Below are positions 1-8,777 of a stretch of 64,000 nucleotides of DNA, piece after piece. A program made the translations under genes and the position numbers. The DNA lies in contig NZ_NEHW01000005.1 in the NCBI RefSeq assembly GCF_002112505.1, forward strand, positions 248,001 to 312,000, read 5' to 3'. Positions within the stretch are counted from its first letter, which is position 1, and each line of letters starts with the position of its first letter. The DNA comes from Pseudomonas sp. R28(2017) (GTDB taxonomy: Bacteria; Pseudomonadota; Gammaproteobacteria; Pseudomonadales; Pseudomonadaceae). Below the pieces are notes generated by a model. The model had not been told where the DNA came from. It saw only the letters and a program-made list of their open reading frames with translations, and searched no databases.

Positions 1-209
1 GTGGCTTCGGCCACCGCCTGCCAATGCTCGAGGATGTACTTGCGGGTCGAGCCGTCCAGCGCACTGCCGCCAGTACGCAAGCCGCCCGGCACCAGGCGGG
101 TGCTGACACCCGCCTCGGCGGCCTGGGCGATCAGGGCCGCGGCCACTGGCGCGAAACCCCAGCACCAGGAGCACATCGGGTCCATCACGTAGATCAGGCG
201 GGCAGTCAT
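1..209 (-). CDS. DsbA-family (thioredoxin-fold) protein, N-terminal part only
   Basis: The first 69 codons of a minus-strand gene are present; the rest lies beyond the left edge. The product starts MTARLIYVMDPMCSWCWGFA, with a CSWC cysteine pair right after the first beta strand, as in DsbA/FrnE-type thioredoxin-fold proteins. No signal peptide is visible, so a cytoplasmic DsbA-like disulfide or glutathione-linked reductase is more likely than periplasmic DsbA itself. The start codon lies 3 bp beyond the stop of trhO, so the two genes are probably co-transcribed, with trhO first. Substrate cannot be told. Confidence 0.8.
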   Translation of the reverse strand, partial: MTARLIYVMDPMCSWCWGFAPVAAALIAQAAEAGVSTRLVPGGLRTGGSALDGSTRKYILEHWQAVAEA

Positions 210-212
210 GGT

Positions 213-1145
213 TCAAGCCTCGGCTTTGTAGTTGTAACCGATCGGGTGCGGCTGGTTGCGGGCCTTGGCCAGCTCGATCTGCTTCTGCCGGTCGATGGCG
301 CTGCGCCGAGTCTTTTCGCTCAGGCTGTCCCAGCAATGCGGGCAGCTCACGCCTGGCGAATAGTGCTCGGACTCGCGATCCTTGGCATCGACCGGGTGGC
401 GGCAGGCATGGCACTGGTCGTACTCGCCTTCGCTCAGGTCATGGCGCACCGTGACGCGGTTGTCGAAGACGAAGCAGTCGCCGTCCCAGAGGCTTTGCTC
501 CTGAGGCACTTCCTCGAAGTACTTCAGGATGCCACCCTTAAGATGATAGACCTCCTCGAAGCCTTCACCGAGCATGTAGCTGGAGGCTTTTTCGCAACGG
601 ATACCGCCGGTGCAGAACATCGCCACCTTCTTGTGCTTGCTCGGGTCGAAGTTGGCCTTGATGTACTCGGGGAACTCGCGGAAGGTCTCGGTCTTAGGGT
701 CGATGGCGCCCTTGAAGGTGCCAATGGCCACTTCGTAGTCGTTGCGGGTATCGATCAGCAGCACCTCGGGGTCGCTGATCAGGGCGTTCCAGTCCTTGGG
801 CTCGACATAGGTACCGACGGCCTGGTTCGGGTCGACGCCCGGCACGCCGAGGGTGACGATCTCTTTCTTGAGCTTGACCTTGGTGCGGTAGAACGGCTGC
901 TCGTCGCAGTAGGATTCCTTGTGGTCGACATCGACCAGGCGCGGGTCGTTGCGCAGCCAGGCGAGCAGGCCGTCGATGCCTTCGCGGGTGGCCGAAACGG
1001 TGCCGTTGATGCCTTCGTGGGCCAGCAGCAAGGTGCCTTTGACGCCGTTGTCGAGCATGGCCTTGAGCAGCGGCTCACGCAGCTCGACGTAGTTTTCCAG
1101 GGTGACGAACTTGTACAGCGCCGCCACGACGATAGCTTGGGACAT
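213..1145 (-). CDS. trhO: tRNA uridine(34) hydroxylase TrhO (rhodanese-domain, YceA family)
   Basis: 310 aa, usual length for the family. TrhO makes 5-hydroxyuridine at tRNA position 34, the precursor of cmo5U/mo5U, with a persulfidable cysteine. An N-terminal acylphosphatase-like part (about 1-100) is followed by a rhodanese domain (about 120-215) with the motif CTGGIRCEK, active Cys at residue 178. The C-terminal part has CHAC and CPHC cysteine pairs typical of the longer members. It is followed by the DsbA-like gene after 3 bp. Upstream lies a REP pair, so its promoter should be in the short space between that repeat and the start codon. Confidence 0.93.
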   Translation of the reverse strand: MSQAIVVAALYKFVTLENYVELREPLLKAMLDNGVKGTLLLAHEGINGTVSATREGIDGLLAWLRNDPRLVDVDHKESYCDEQPFYRTKVKLKKEIVTLGVPGVDPNQAVGTYVEPKDWNALISDPEVLLIDTRNDYEVAIGTFKGAIDPKTETFREFPEYIKANFDPSKHKKVAMFCTGGIRCEKASSYMLGEGFEEVYHLKGGILKYFEEVPQEQSLWDGDCFVFDNRVTVRHDLSEGEYDQCHACRHPVDAKDRESEHYSPGVSCPHCWDSLSEKTRRSAIDRQKQIELAKARNQPHPIGYNYKAEA

Positions 1146-1204
1146 ACAGGTGGATCTCCAGGTGGTTGCCCTCGTAAGGGGCGGACCGGGTTTGACAAAA
1201 AACA

Positions 1205-1324
1205 GGGGGCTGCTGCGCAGCCCATCGCAGGCAAGCCAGCTCCCACAGGGTCAGCAAAACATTCAAGGAATGCGCTGTACCTGTGGGAGCTGGCTTGCCT
1301 GCGATGGGCCGCGCAGCGGCCCCC
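1205..1324. repeat. REP pair, inverted, variant with CATCGCAGGCAAGCC core
   Basis: Two inverted arms (about 1205-1250 and 1291-1324) share GGCAAGCCAGCTCCCACAG and its complement. This is a diverged form of the common repeat of this window: it has CATCGCAGGC instead of CTTCGCGGGC. It separates trhO from bolA, both on the minus strand. Confidence 0.85.
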
Positions 1325-1363
1325 TTGGGATGTTGCGGATTGTACCAGAACGACGGAAAGGAT

Positions 1364-1660
1364 TCAGTGCCCGCCGCCTGCACACACCGGCGAGGCCGGT
1401 GCCACGCCCACCTTGGCCCACTCCTCGGCCGTGTAGGTATGGATGGCCAGGGCGTGGATCTCGCCCATCAGCTCACCCATGGTGGCGTAGACCTTCTGGT
1501 GGCGCTTGACGCTGTTGAGCCCGGCGAACTGCTCGCTGACGATCACCGCCTTGTAGTGGGTTTCCTGGCCACGGCTGTGCATGTGGCTTTCGTTGAGCAC
1601 TTCAAGGTGTTGCGGGGCCAGCGCGGCCAGTTGCTGCTCGATGCGTTGCTGCATGCTCAT
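1364..1660 (-). CDS. bolA: BolA family transcriptional regulator / Fe-S trafficking protein
   Basis: 98 aa. It has the BolA class II KH-like fold signature: an N-terminal helix (MSMQQRIEQQLAALAPQHL), the region ending HYKAVIVSEQF and the invariant tail motif HQKVYATMGELMG. BolA proteins pair with monothiol glutaredoxins in Fe-S cluster handling and affect cell shape and stress genes. Which of the several pseudomonad BolA paralogues this is cannot be decided here. It lies 10 bp downstream of the DUF2059 gene and is probably co-transcribed with it. Confidence 0.92.
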   Translation of the reverse strand: MSMQQRIEQQLAALAPQHLEVLNESHMHSRGQETHYKAVIVSEQFAGLNSVKRHQKVYATMGELMGEIHALAIHTYTAEEWAKVGVAPASPVCAGGGH

Positions 1661-1670
1661 CGGCTATGAC

Positions 1671-2195
1671 TCACTTCTTGGCCGGGGCGGCGGCCTTGCC
1701 AGCGTTCGGGTCCAGCTCCTTGGTCATGTCGTCGAGCAGCTTGTTGACCACCGGTACGGCCGGTTCCAGGCTGGTCTGGGTCAGCTGGGCCGACTGCTGG
1801 GTGACCTTGGGCATTTCACGCAGGACTTTCTTGCCCAGCGGCGACTCGTAGAACTTGACCAGGTCCTTGAGCTCCTGCTCGGTGAAGGTCTGGGTGTACA
1901 GGTCGACCATCTTCGGCTTCAGCTTGTTCCAGCCGATGGCGTTGTCCAGCGCGGCGTTGGCCTTGGCCTGGTAGCTCTCGAGCACCGGCTGCTTGGAGGC
2001 CGGGGCCTTGGTCTGGGCGAAGCGCTGGGCGAACATCTGCTGGACCTGCATGTAAACCGGCGTGCCCAGCTTGTCGGCGTTGGCCAGGGTCAGGAATTTC
2101 TCGGCGGCAGCGTTGTGGCTGGCGGTGGCAGCGAGTACCTGGCCGCTGGCACAGGCCAGGGCGACGGCAGCACAAAGGACACGAAGACGGGTCAT
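1671..2195 (-). CDS. DUF2059 domain secreted protein
   Basis: 174 aa starting at the ATG (MTRLRVLCAAVALACASGQV), preceded by AAGGA at a good distance; longer in-frame starts lack both a signal peptide and a ribosome site. A clear type I signal peptide ends near VLAATA. The body is helical, with the DUF2059 pattern (FTEQELKDLVKFYESPLGKK) and a lysine/alanine-rich tail. The domain is found in small periplasmic proteins of unknown role. It is the first gene of a run with bolA. Confidence 0.88.
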   Translation of the reverse strand: MTRLRVLCAAVALACASGQVLAATASHNAAAEKFLTLANADKLGTPVYMQVQQMFAQRFAQTKAPASKQPVLESYQAKANAALDNAIGWNKLKPKMVDLYTQTFTEQELKDLVKFYESPLGKKVLREMPKVTQQSAQLTQTSLEPAVPVVNKLLDDMTKELDPNAGKAAAPAKK

Positions 2196-2350
2196 TGCAT
2201 TTCCTTCAAGGAGGGGGAGGCGGTACCTCAGAGTAGAGCATTCTGCTCCCGCAAGGGCGCAGCGCTCAAGTGGCACGACGAGCGAATGAACCGCTCGCAC
2301 GCATGAGGGCCTAAACTGCTGATTCTGACTGACAAAGGAGTGAACGCAGC

Positions 2351-3745
2351 ATGAGCCGTATCGAGACAGACAGCCTGGGCCCGGTCGAAGTTCCTGAGGA
2401 CGCCTACTGGGGCGCACAGACCCAGCGCTCGCTGATCAACTTTGCCATTGGCAAGGAACGCATGCCGCTCGCGGTGCTGCACGCCCTGGCACTCATCAAG
2501 AAAGCCGCCGCGCGGGTCAACGACCGCAACGGCGATTTGCCCGCCGACATCGCCCGGCTGATCGAACAGGCCGCCGACGAAGTGCTCGACGGCGAGCACG
2601 ACGACCAGTTCCCGCTGGTGGTGTGGCAGACCGGTAGCGGTACCCAGAGCAACATGAACGTCAACGAGGTGATCGCCGGGCGCGCCAACGAGCTGGCCGG
2701 CAAGGGCCGCGGTGGCAAGGCGCCGGTGCACCCCAACGACCACGTCAACCGCTCGCAGAGCTCCAACGACTGCTTCCCCACGGCCATGCACATCGCCGCC
2801 GCCCAGGCCGTGCATGAAAAACTGCTGCCGGCGATAGCCGAGCTGTCGTCGGGGCTGGCCGAGCTGTCGGCGCGCCACAGCAAGCTGGTCAAGACCGGCC
2901 GCACACACATGATGGACGCCACGCCGATCACCTTCGGCCAGGAAGTCTCGGCCTTCGTCGCCCAGCTCGACTACGCCCGGCGCGCCATCCGCGCCACCTT
3001 GCCGGCGGTGTGCGAGCTGGCCCAGGGCGGTACGGCCGTGGGCACCGGGCTGAACGCCCCGCATGGTTTTGCCGAAGCCGTGGCCGCCGAGCTGGCCGCC
3101 CTCTCCGGCCTGCCCTTCGTCACCGCGCCCAACAAATTCGCCGCCCTCGCCGGCCATGAACCGCTGACCAGCCTGGCCGGTGCCCTGAAGACCCTGGCGG
3201 TGGCGCTGATGAAGATCGCCAACGACCTGCGCCTGCTCGGCTCCGGCCCGCGTGCAGGGCTGGCCGAAGTGCGCCTGCCGGCGAACGAGCCGGGCAGCTC
3301 GATCATGCCGGGCAAGGTCAACCCGACCCAGTGCGAAGCGCTGTCGATGCTGGCCTGCCAGGTACTGGGCAACGACGCGGCGATCGGCTTTGCCGCCAGC
3401 CAGGGTCACCTGCAACTGAACGTGTTCAAGCCGGTGATCATCCACAACCTGCTGCAGTCGGTGGAACTGCTGGCCGATGGCTGCCGCAACTTCCAGCAGC
3501 ACTGCGTGGCCGGGATCGAGCCGGATGCCGAACAGATGGCGGCGCACCTGGAACGCGGGCTGATGCTGGTGACGGCGCTGAACCCACACATTGGCTATGA
3601 CAAGGCGGCGGAAATTGCCAAGAAAGCCTATGGCGAGGGCAAGACCTTGCGTGAGGCGGCGCTGGAGTTGAAGTACCTGACCAACGAGCAGTTCGACCAG
3701 TGGGTAAGGCCTGAGAACATGCTGGCGCCCGGTGGCAAAGGCTGA
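2351..3745 (+). CDS. fumC: Class II fumarate hydratase FumC
   Basis: 464 aa, usual length for class II (iron-independent) fumarases. It catalyses reversible hydration of fumarate to L-malate in the TCA cycle, as a cytosolic homotetramer. Visible are [12 protein letters not shown] (about 97), the active-site region [12 protein letters not shown] with His186, and the superfamily signature [10 protein letters not shown] at 315-324 with the catalytic loop serine. A start at 2351 is supported by AAAGGAGTGAACGCAGC just upstream. It is divergent from the DUF2059-bolA pair. Pseudomonads often carry more than one fumarase; this copy stands alone. Confidence 0.96.
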   Translation: MSRIETDSLGPVEVPEDAYWGAQTQRSLINFAIGKERMPLAVLHALALIKKAAARVNDRNGDLPADIARLIEQAADEVLDGEHDDQFPLVVWQTGSGTQSNMNVNEVIAGRANELAGKGRGGKAPVHPNDHVNRSQSSNDCFPTAMHIAAAQAVHEKLLPAIAELSSGLAELSARHSKLVKTGRTHMMDATPITFGQEVSAFVAQLDYARRAIRATLPAVCELAQGGTAVGTGLNAPHGFAEAVAAELAALSGLPFVTAPNKFAALAGHEPLTSLAGALKTLAVALMKIANDLRLLGSGPRAGLAEVRLPANEPGSSIMPGKVNPTQCEALSMLACQVLGNDAAIGFAASQGHLQLNVFKPVIIHNLLQSVELLADGCRNFQQHCVAGIEPDAEQMAAHLERGLMLVTALNPHIGYDKAAEIAKKAYGEGKTLREAALELKYLTNEQFDQWVRPENMLAPGGKG

Positions 3746-3771
3746 CTCCGCGAACAGTCTTCACCCGATCT

Positions 3772-3858
3772 CTGTGGGAGCGGGCGAGCCCGCGAACACG
3801 GGCGACGCCCGTGCCATCCACCGCGGAGCACTCTTCGCGGGCACGCCCGCTCCCACAG
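3772..3858. repeat. REP pair (inverted)
   Basis: CTGTGGGAGCGGGCGAGCCC and, inverted, CTTCGCGGGCACGCCCGCTC flank a short spacer that itself holds CGGGCGACGCCCG. The element lies between convergent fumC and the EamA gene, where it may also stop transcription from both sides. Confidence 0.9.
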
Positions 3859-3871
3859 AGAACGCGTAATC

Positions 3872-4825
3872 TTAGGCCAGGCGCGCCCTTCTGGCCTTCC
3901 ATCCGGCCACCAGCGATGGCCCCAGGGCCACCAGGGTCGACCCTGCCACCACCGTCACCGCCCCCATATAACCCAGGGCATTGATGTCTTCGGCCTGCAC
4001 ATACTCCGGCCACACCACGGCCGCCAGCGCCACCGCGACAAAGGTCACCAAAGGCGTCAGCGCCAGCGTGGCACTCACCCGCGACGCCTCCCAATGCGCC
4101 AGCGCCTCGGCAAACGCGCCATAGGCCACCAGGGTGTTCAGGCAGCAGGCCAGCAACAGCCAGCCTTGCACCGGGGTCAATTGCAGCGCCTCCAGCGGAT
4201 GCACCCAAGGCGTCAGCAGTGCCGCGCAGCTCAGGTAGATGACCATCATCACCTGCTGCGAATGCCACACCGTCAGCAGCTGCTTCTGGCTCAGGGCATA
4301 GAACACCCAGATGCTGGTGGCCAGCAGAACGGTCAGGACCCCCGTGGTATAGGCGCCAAGCGAGGTCAGCAGCTCTTCGAGGCGCTGGTTGAAGAACAGG
4401 CCGAAACCGCCCAGCAGCACCAGCAGGCCGAGGCCCTGCCCCAGGCTGAAGCGCTCCTTGAACACGAACACGCTGGCCACCAGCAACAGCACCGGGCCGA
4501 TCTGCACCACCAGCTGGGCGGTGCCCGGGCTCAACAGGTTCAGGCCGATCAGGTACAGCACGTAGTTGCCCATCAGGCCGAACACCGCCACCACCACCAG
4601 GGCCCTGCCCTTGGGCGCCAGCGTGCGCAGCGAAGGCAGGCGCCGCTGGGTCGCCAGCCAGGCGAACAGCACGCCGCCGGAGACCAGCAAGCGGTACCAG
4701 GTGACGGTCAGCGGGTCGACCACCTGCAATACCTGCTTGAGCTTGATCGGCAGGATGCCCCAGAGCAGCGCGGTCAGAAGTGCCAGGAACAGGCCGTAGC
4801 CCCAACGGCCGGAAGTTGTGTGCAT
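3872..4825 (-). CDS. EamA/DMT superfamily inner-membrane exporter
   Basis: 317 aa with about ten hydrophobic segments in two repeats, the pattern of two EamA domains in drug/metabolite transporters. Near the start it reads LFLALLTALLWGILPIKLKQ, reminiscent of RarD/YdcZ-type permeases. Substrate cannot be deduced; relatives export amino acids, purines or other metabolites. It is a single gene, with a REP pair behind it and the pap gene upstream on the same strand 117 bp away. Confidence 0.85.
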   Translation of the reverse strand: MHTTSGRWGYGLFLALLTALLWGILPIKLKQVLQVVDPLTVTWYRLLVSGGVLFAWLATQRRLPSLRTLAPKGRALVVVAVFGLMGNYVLYLIGLNLLSPGTAQLVVQIGPVLLLVASVFVFKERFSLGQGLGLLVLLGGFGLFFNQRLEELLTSLGAYTTGVLTVLLATSIWVFYALSQKQLLTVWHSQQVMMVIYLSCAALLTPWVHPLEALQLTPVQGWLLLACCLNTLVAYGAFAEALAHWEASRVSATLALTPLVTFVAVALAAVVWPEYVQAEDINALGYMGAVTVVAGSTLVALGPSLVAGWKARRARLA

Positions 4826-4942
4826 ACAGTCCTCGAATCAGCCCTTGGTGGGGGTAAGCGAATTCTAAGGGCTTGGCGCACCGAGCCGGCGGAAAATACC
4901 GGGAAATAAATTCATCGGGTCATTCCCTGGCGGCATGCCTGG

Positions 4943-6436
4943 TCATTTCTTGTCCTTCTCGAACGCAGCTTCCAGGGCTTCGTTGATCGTGCGCAGCACC
5001 TTCACCCGTGCCCAGCGCTTGTCATTGGCTTCGACCAGCGTCCAGGGTGCAATTTCGCTGCTGGTACGGTCGACCATGTCGCCCACGGCCTGGGCGTAGT
5101 CGTCCCACTTGTCGCGGTTGCGCCAGTCGTCTTCGGTGATCTTGTAGCGCTTGAACGGGATCTGCTCGCGCTCTTCAAAGCGCTCCAGCTGGGTCTGCTG
5201 GTCGATCGCCAGCCAGAACTTGACCAACACCACACCGGCGTTGACCAATTGTTCCTCGAAGTCGTTGATCTCACCGTAGGCGCGCATCCAGTCACCCGGC
5301 GTGCAAAACCCTTCGACCCGTTCGACCAGCACCCGTCCGTACCAGGAGCGATCGAAGATGGTGAACTTGCCACGGGCCGGAATATGCCGCCAGAAACGCC
5401 ACAGGTAGGGCTGGGCGCGCTCCTCCTCGGTGGGGGCGGCAATGGGCACGATGCGGTATTGCCGCGGGTCCAGCGCTGCCGCCACGCGGCGTATCGCCCC
5501 GCCTTTGCCAGCTGCGTCGTTACCCTCGAACACCGCCACCAGCGCGTGACGGCGCATGTGCTTGTGGCGCAGCAGCCCGGCCAGGCGGGCCTGCTCGGTG
5601 ACCAGCTGTTCCTGGTAATCCTGCTTGTCCAGGCGCCGGCTCAGGTCCAGCGCACCGATCAGGGTGCGCTGGTCGATGCTGCGGCCCAACGGCGCGATGT
5701 TGCCCTGGTGCTTACCCTTGGGGTTGTTGGCCAGCGCAGCCTGCAGGCTCTCCAGCAGGATGCGCCCTACCGCCAGGCTGCGGTAGTTCGGGTCAACCCC
5801 CTCGACGATATGCCACGGCGCATAGTCGCGGCTGGTGCGGCGCAGCACGCGCTCGCCGAAGCGCACGAAGCGGTCGTAGGTTTCCGACTGCTGCCAGTCC
5901 AGCGGGCTGATCTTCCAGCTGTGCAGCGGGTCGTCCTTGAGCGACTTCAGGCGCGCCTTCATCTGCTTCTTGGACAGGTGGAACCAGAACTTGATGATCA
6001 GTGCGCCTTCGTCGCAGAGCATCTGCTCGAGGCGTTCGGCACCGGTGATGGCCTGGTCGAGCACGGCGTCCTTGAATACCCCGTGCACCCGGCCCTGGAT
6101 CATCTGGCTGTACCAGTTGCCGAAGAACACGCCCATCCGCCCTTTCGGTGGCAATGCCCGCCAGTAGCGCCAGGCCGGTGGCCGGGCGAGTTCTTCGTCG
6201 GTCTGCTGGTCGAAGGTGAGCACGTCGATCATCCGCGGGTCCATCCACTCGTTGAGCAGCTTGACCGTCTCGCCCTTGCCGGCGCCTTCGATGCCGTTGA
6301 TCAGCACGATCACCGGAAACCGCGCCTGCTGCTTGAGTTCGTACTGGGCCTCCAGCAGCGCCTCGCGCAAGGCGGGGACTTCTGCGTCGTAGGTTTCCTT
6401 GTCGATGCTGTGACCGATTTCCGCGGATTCGAACAT
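4943..6436 (-). CDS. pap: Polyphosphate:AMP phosphotransferase (class II PPK2)
   Basis: 497 aa made of two tandem PPK2 domains, the architecture of Pap, which makes ADP from AMP and polyphosphate. Each domain has a Walker A motif: GIEGAGKGET (about 48-57) and GNDAAGKGGA (305-314). Only the second has the fuller PPK2 set (FDRSWYGR after it); the first reads FFGNWYSQ at the matching place and may be partly degenerate, as in other two-domain PPK2 proteins. Single gene, divergent from mnmC. Confidence 0.94.
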   Translation of the reverse strand: MFESAEIGHSIDKETYDAEVPALREALLEAQYELKQQARFPVIVLINGIEGAGKGETVKLLNEWMDPRMIDVLTFDQQTDEELARPPAWRYWRALPPKGRMGVFFGNWYSQMIQGRVHGVFKDAVLDQAITGAERLEQMLCDEGALIIKFWFHLSKKQMKARLKSLKDDPLHSWKISPLDWQQSETYDRFVRFGERVLRRTSRDYAPWHIVEGVDPNYRSLAVGRILLESLQAALANNPKGKHQGNIAPLGRSIDQRTLIGALDLSRRLDKQDYQEQLVTEQARLAGLLRHKHMRRHALVAVFEGNDAAGKGGAIRRVAAALDPRQYRIVPIAAPTEEERAQPYLWRFWRHIPARGKFTIFDRSWYGRVLVERVEGFCTPGDWMRAYGEINDFEEQLVNAGVVLVKFWLAIDQQTQLERFEEREQIPFKRYKITEDDWRNRDKWDDYAQAVGDMVDRTSSEIAPWTLVEANDKRWARVKVLRTINEALEAAFEKDKK

Positions 6437-6542
6437 GCACTGGCTCCTTCATTGGATAAGCAAGACTAGCGGATTTGCGTAGTGCCTGTGCAAACCCGGC
6501 AGATGACATAAAATCCGCACATCCGCTGCAACCGAGCCAACC

Positions 6543-8510
6543 ATGTCCACCCTTCTTCAGCACGCCCAGATCGACTGGGACGACCAGGGCCGCCCCCACT
6601 CGCGGCAGTACGACGACGTCTACTTTTCGAAAAACGAAGGCACCGACGAAACCCGCTACGTGTTCCTCGAACAGACCCGCCTGGCCCAGCGCTTCGCCAA
6701 CTTGGCGCCCCATGGCTGCCTGGTGATCGGCGAGACCGGCTTCGGCACCGGCATGAACTTCTTCTGTGCCTGGCAGCTGTTCGCCGAACAGGCCCCTGCC
6801 GAGGCGCGCCTGCATTTCATCAGTGTCGAAAAATACCCGCTTGGCCATGACGACATGGCCCGCGCCGTGCGCCTGTGGCCCGAGATGGCGGCCTTCACCG
6901 AGCCGTTTTTGGCGCAGTACGTGGCGGTACACCCCGGCTTCCAGCAGTTCAGCTTCGACCATGGCCGGGTCACCCTGACCCTGCTGATCGGTGACGTACT
7001 GGAACAACTGCCGCAGCTCGACGCCAGCATCGACGTGTGGTTCCTCGATGGCTTCGCGCCGGCGAAGAACCCCGACATGTGGACCCCCGAGCTGTTCGCG
7101 CAGCTGGCGCGACTGGCCCACGCCGGTACTGCGCTGGGTACCTTCACCACCACCGGCTGGGTACGCCGTGGGCTGATCGATGCCGGTTTCACCATGAAGA
7201 AGATCCCAGGCATCGGCAAGAAGTGGGAGGTAATGAGTGGCGAATACACCGGGCATGCATCAACGGCCGTCGCCGCGCCCTGGTACGCCCGCCCTGCGCC
7301 CGTGGCAGGCCCGCGCCAGGCACTGGTGATCGGTGCCGGCCTGGCAGGCAGCGCCAGCGCCGCGAGCCTCGCCGCTCGCGGCTGGCGGGTGACGGTGCTG
7401 GAGCGCCACGCGGCCCCCGCGCAGGAAGCGTCGGGCAACCCGCAGGGGGTGCTGTACCTGAAGTTGTCCGCCCATGGCACCGCCCTGTCGCAGATGATCC
7501 TGGCCGGTTTCGGCTACACCCGGCGCCAGCTGGAGCAATTGCAGCGTGGCCAGGACTGGGACGCGTGCGGCGTGCTGCAACTGGCCTTCGACAGCAAGGA
7601 AGGCGAGCGCCAGGCCAAGCTGGCCGAAGCCTTCGACAGCAGCCTGCTGCGCGCTCTGGAGCAGGCTGAAGCCGAGGCGATTGCCGGGGTGGCGTTGCCT
7701 GCGGGCGGCCTGTACTACCCGGAAGGTGGCTGGGTGCACCCTCCCGCCTTGTGCCAGGCGCAGTTGCAGCATCCGGGTATTCGCGTTCAGCTCCATCAGA
7801 ACGTGGTCGAACTGCGCAAAGTCGACGGCCTGTGGCAGGCGTGGGATGGCGAGCACCTGCTGGCCACTGCACCGCTGGTGGTGCTGGCCGGGGCCGCCGA
7901 TGTACGTCGTTTCGAACCCTGCGCGCAACTGCCGCTCAAGCGCATTCGCGGGCAGATCACCCGCCTGCCGGCGACCGACGCCAGCCGTGCATTGCGCACC
8001 GTGGTCTGCGCCGATGGCTACGTCGCACCGCCCCGACAGGGAGAACATACCTTGGGCGCCAGCTTCGACTTCCACAATGACGACCTCACGCCGACGGTGG
8101 CCGAGCACCAGGGCAACCTGGGGTTGCTGGACGAGATCTCCACCGACCTGGCCTCGCGCCTGGGTGCGGAGGCACTCGACGCCGGGCAGTTGCAGGGGCG
8201 TGCGGCGTTCAGGTGCACCAGCCCCGACTACCTGCCGATTGTCGGGCCGGTGGCCGACCCTGGGTTGTTTGCCGAGGCGTATGCCGTGCTCGGCAAGGAT
8301 GCGCGACAGGTGCCGGAGGTGGACTGCCCATGGCTGGATGGGCTGTATGTGAACAGTGGGCATGGCTCGCGGGGGTTGATCACGGCGCCGTTGAGTGGCG
8401 AGCTGATTGCCGCCTGGGCCAGTGGTGAGCCATTGCCGTTGCCGCGGGCGGTGGCGGAGGCCTGCCATCCGAACCGGTTCATACTGCGCAGGCTGATTCG
8501 CGGGAAGTGA
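6543..8510 (+). CDS. mnmC: Bifunctional tRNA mnm5s2U34 biosynthesis protein MnmC
   Basis: 655 aa. The N-terminal MnmD methyltransferase (about 1-240) has the SAM-binding loop GETGFGTG at 63-70 and FLDGFAPAKNPDMW. The C-terminal FAD oxidoreductase has the dinucleotide motif GAGLAGSA at 264-271 and a late GHGSRGL motif. MnmC removes the carboxymethyl group from cmnm5s2U34 and then methylates the amine, finishing the wobble modification of certain tRNAs. The domains are fused as in E. coli. Starts at ATG 6543 after CCGAGCCAACC; no operon partner. Confidence 0.95.
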   Translation: MSTLLQHAQIDWDDQGRPHSRQYDDVYFSKNEGTDETRYVFLEQTRLAQRFANLAPHGCLVIGETGFGTGMNFFCAWQLFAEQAPAEARLHFISVEKYPLGHDDMARAVRLWPEMAAFTEPFLAQYVAVHPGFQQFSFDHGRVTLTLLIGDVLEQLPQLDASIDVWFLDGFAPAKNPDMWTPELFAQLARLAHAGTALGTFTTTGWVRRGLIDAGFTMKKIPGIGKKWEVMSGEYTGHASTAVAAPWYARPAPVAGPRQALVIGAGLAGSASAASLAARGWRVTVLERHAAPAQEASGNPQGVLYLKLSAHGTALSQMILAGFGYTRRQLEQLQRGQDWDACGVLQLAFDSKEGERQAKLAEAFDSSLLRALEQAEAEAIAGVALPAGGLYYPEGGWVHPPALCQAQLQHPGIRVQLHQNVVELRKVDGLWQAWDGEHLLATAPLVVLAGAADVRRFEPCAQLPLKRIRGQITRLPATDASRALRTVVCADGYVAPPRQGEHTLGASFDFHNDDLTPTVAEHQGNLGLLDEISTDLASRLGAEALDAGQLQGRAAFRCTSPDYLPIVGPVADPGLFAEAYAVLGKDARQVPEVDCPWLDGLYVNSGHGSRGLITAPLSGELIAAWASGEPLPLPRAVAEACHPNRFILRRLIRGK

Positions 8511-8517
8511 CAGATTG

Positions 8518-8656
8518 GGCCGCTGCGCGGCCCTTCGCGGGCAGGCCCGCTCCCACAGGGATCGCGCCAGATTCTAGAAATTGAGCAAGACAGTTGCTCC
8601 CAGAAATGGGACAGCGTGATACCCCTGTGGGAGCGGGCTTGCCCGCGAAGGGCGGC
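8518..8656. repeat. REP pair (inverted)
   Basis: Two inverted copies of the CTTCGCGGGCxxGCCCGCTCCCACAG repeat, about 70 bp apart, fill most of the space between mnmC and the NAGGN operon. The rest of that space (about 8657-8777) must hold the osmolyte promoter, but I could not assign boxes. Confidence 0.88.
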
Positions 8657-8777
8657 ACAGCAACCCACTGCTTATAACAGATCGATCTAAAACTCCCACA
8701 AACCCCATAGGTCAGTTCCTTACAGGGTGCCCTAATCCGGGGCACTCATTCCCCAACGGAAAAACCGGTAAGGACCT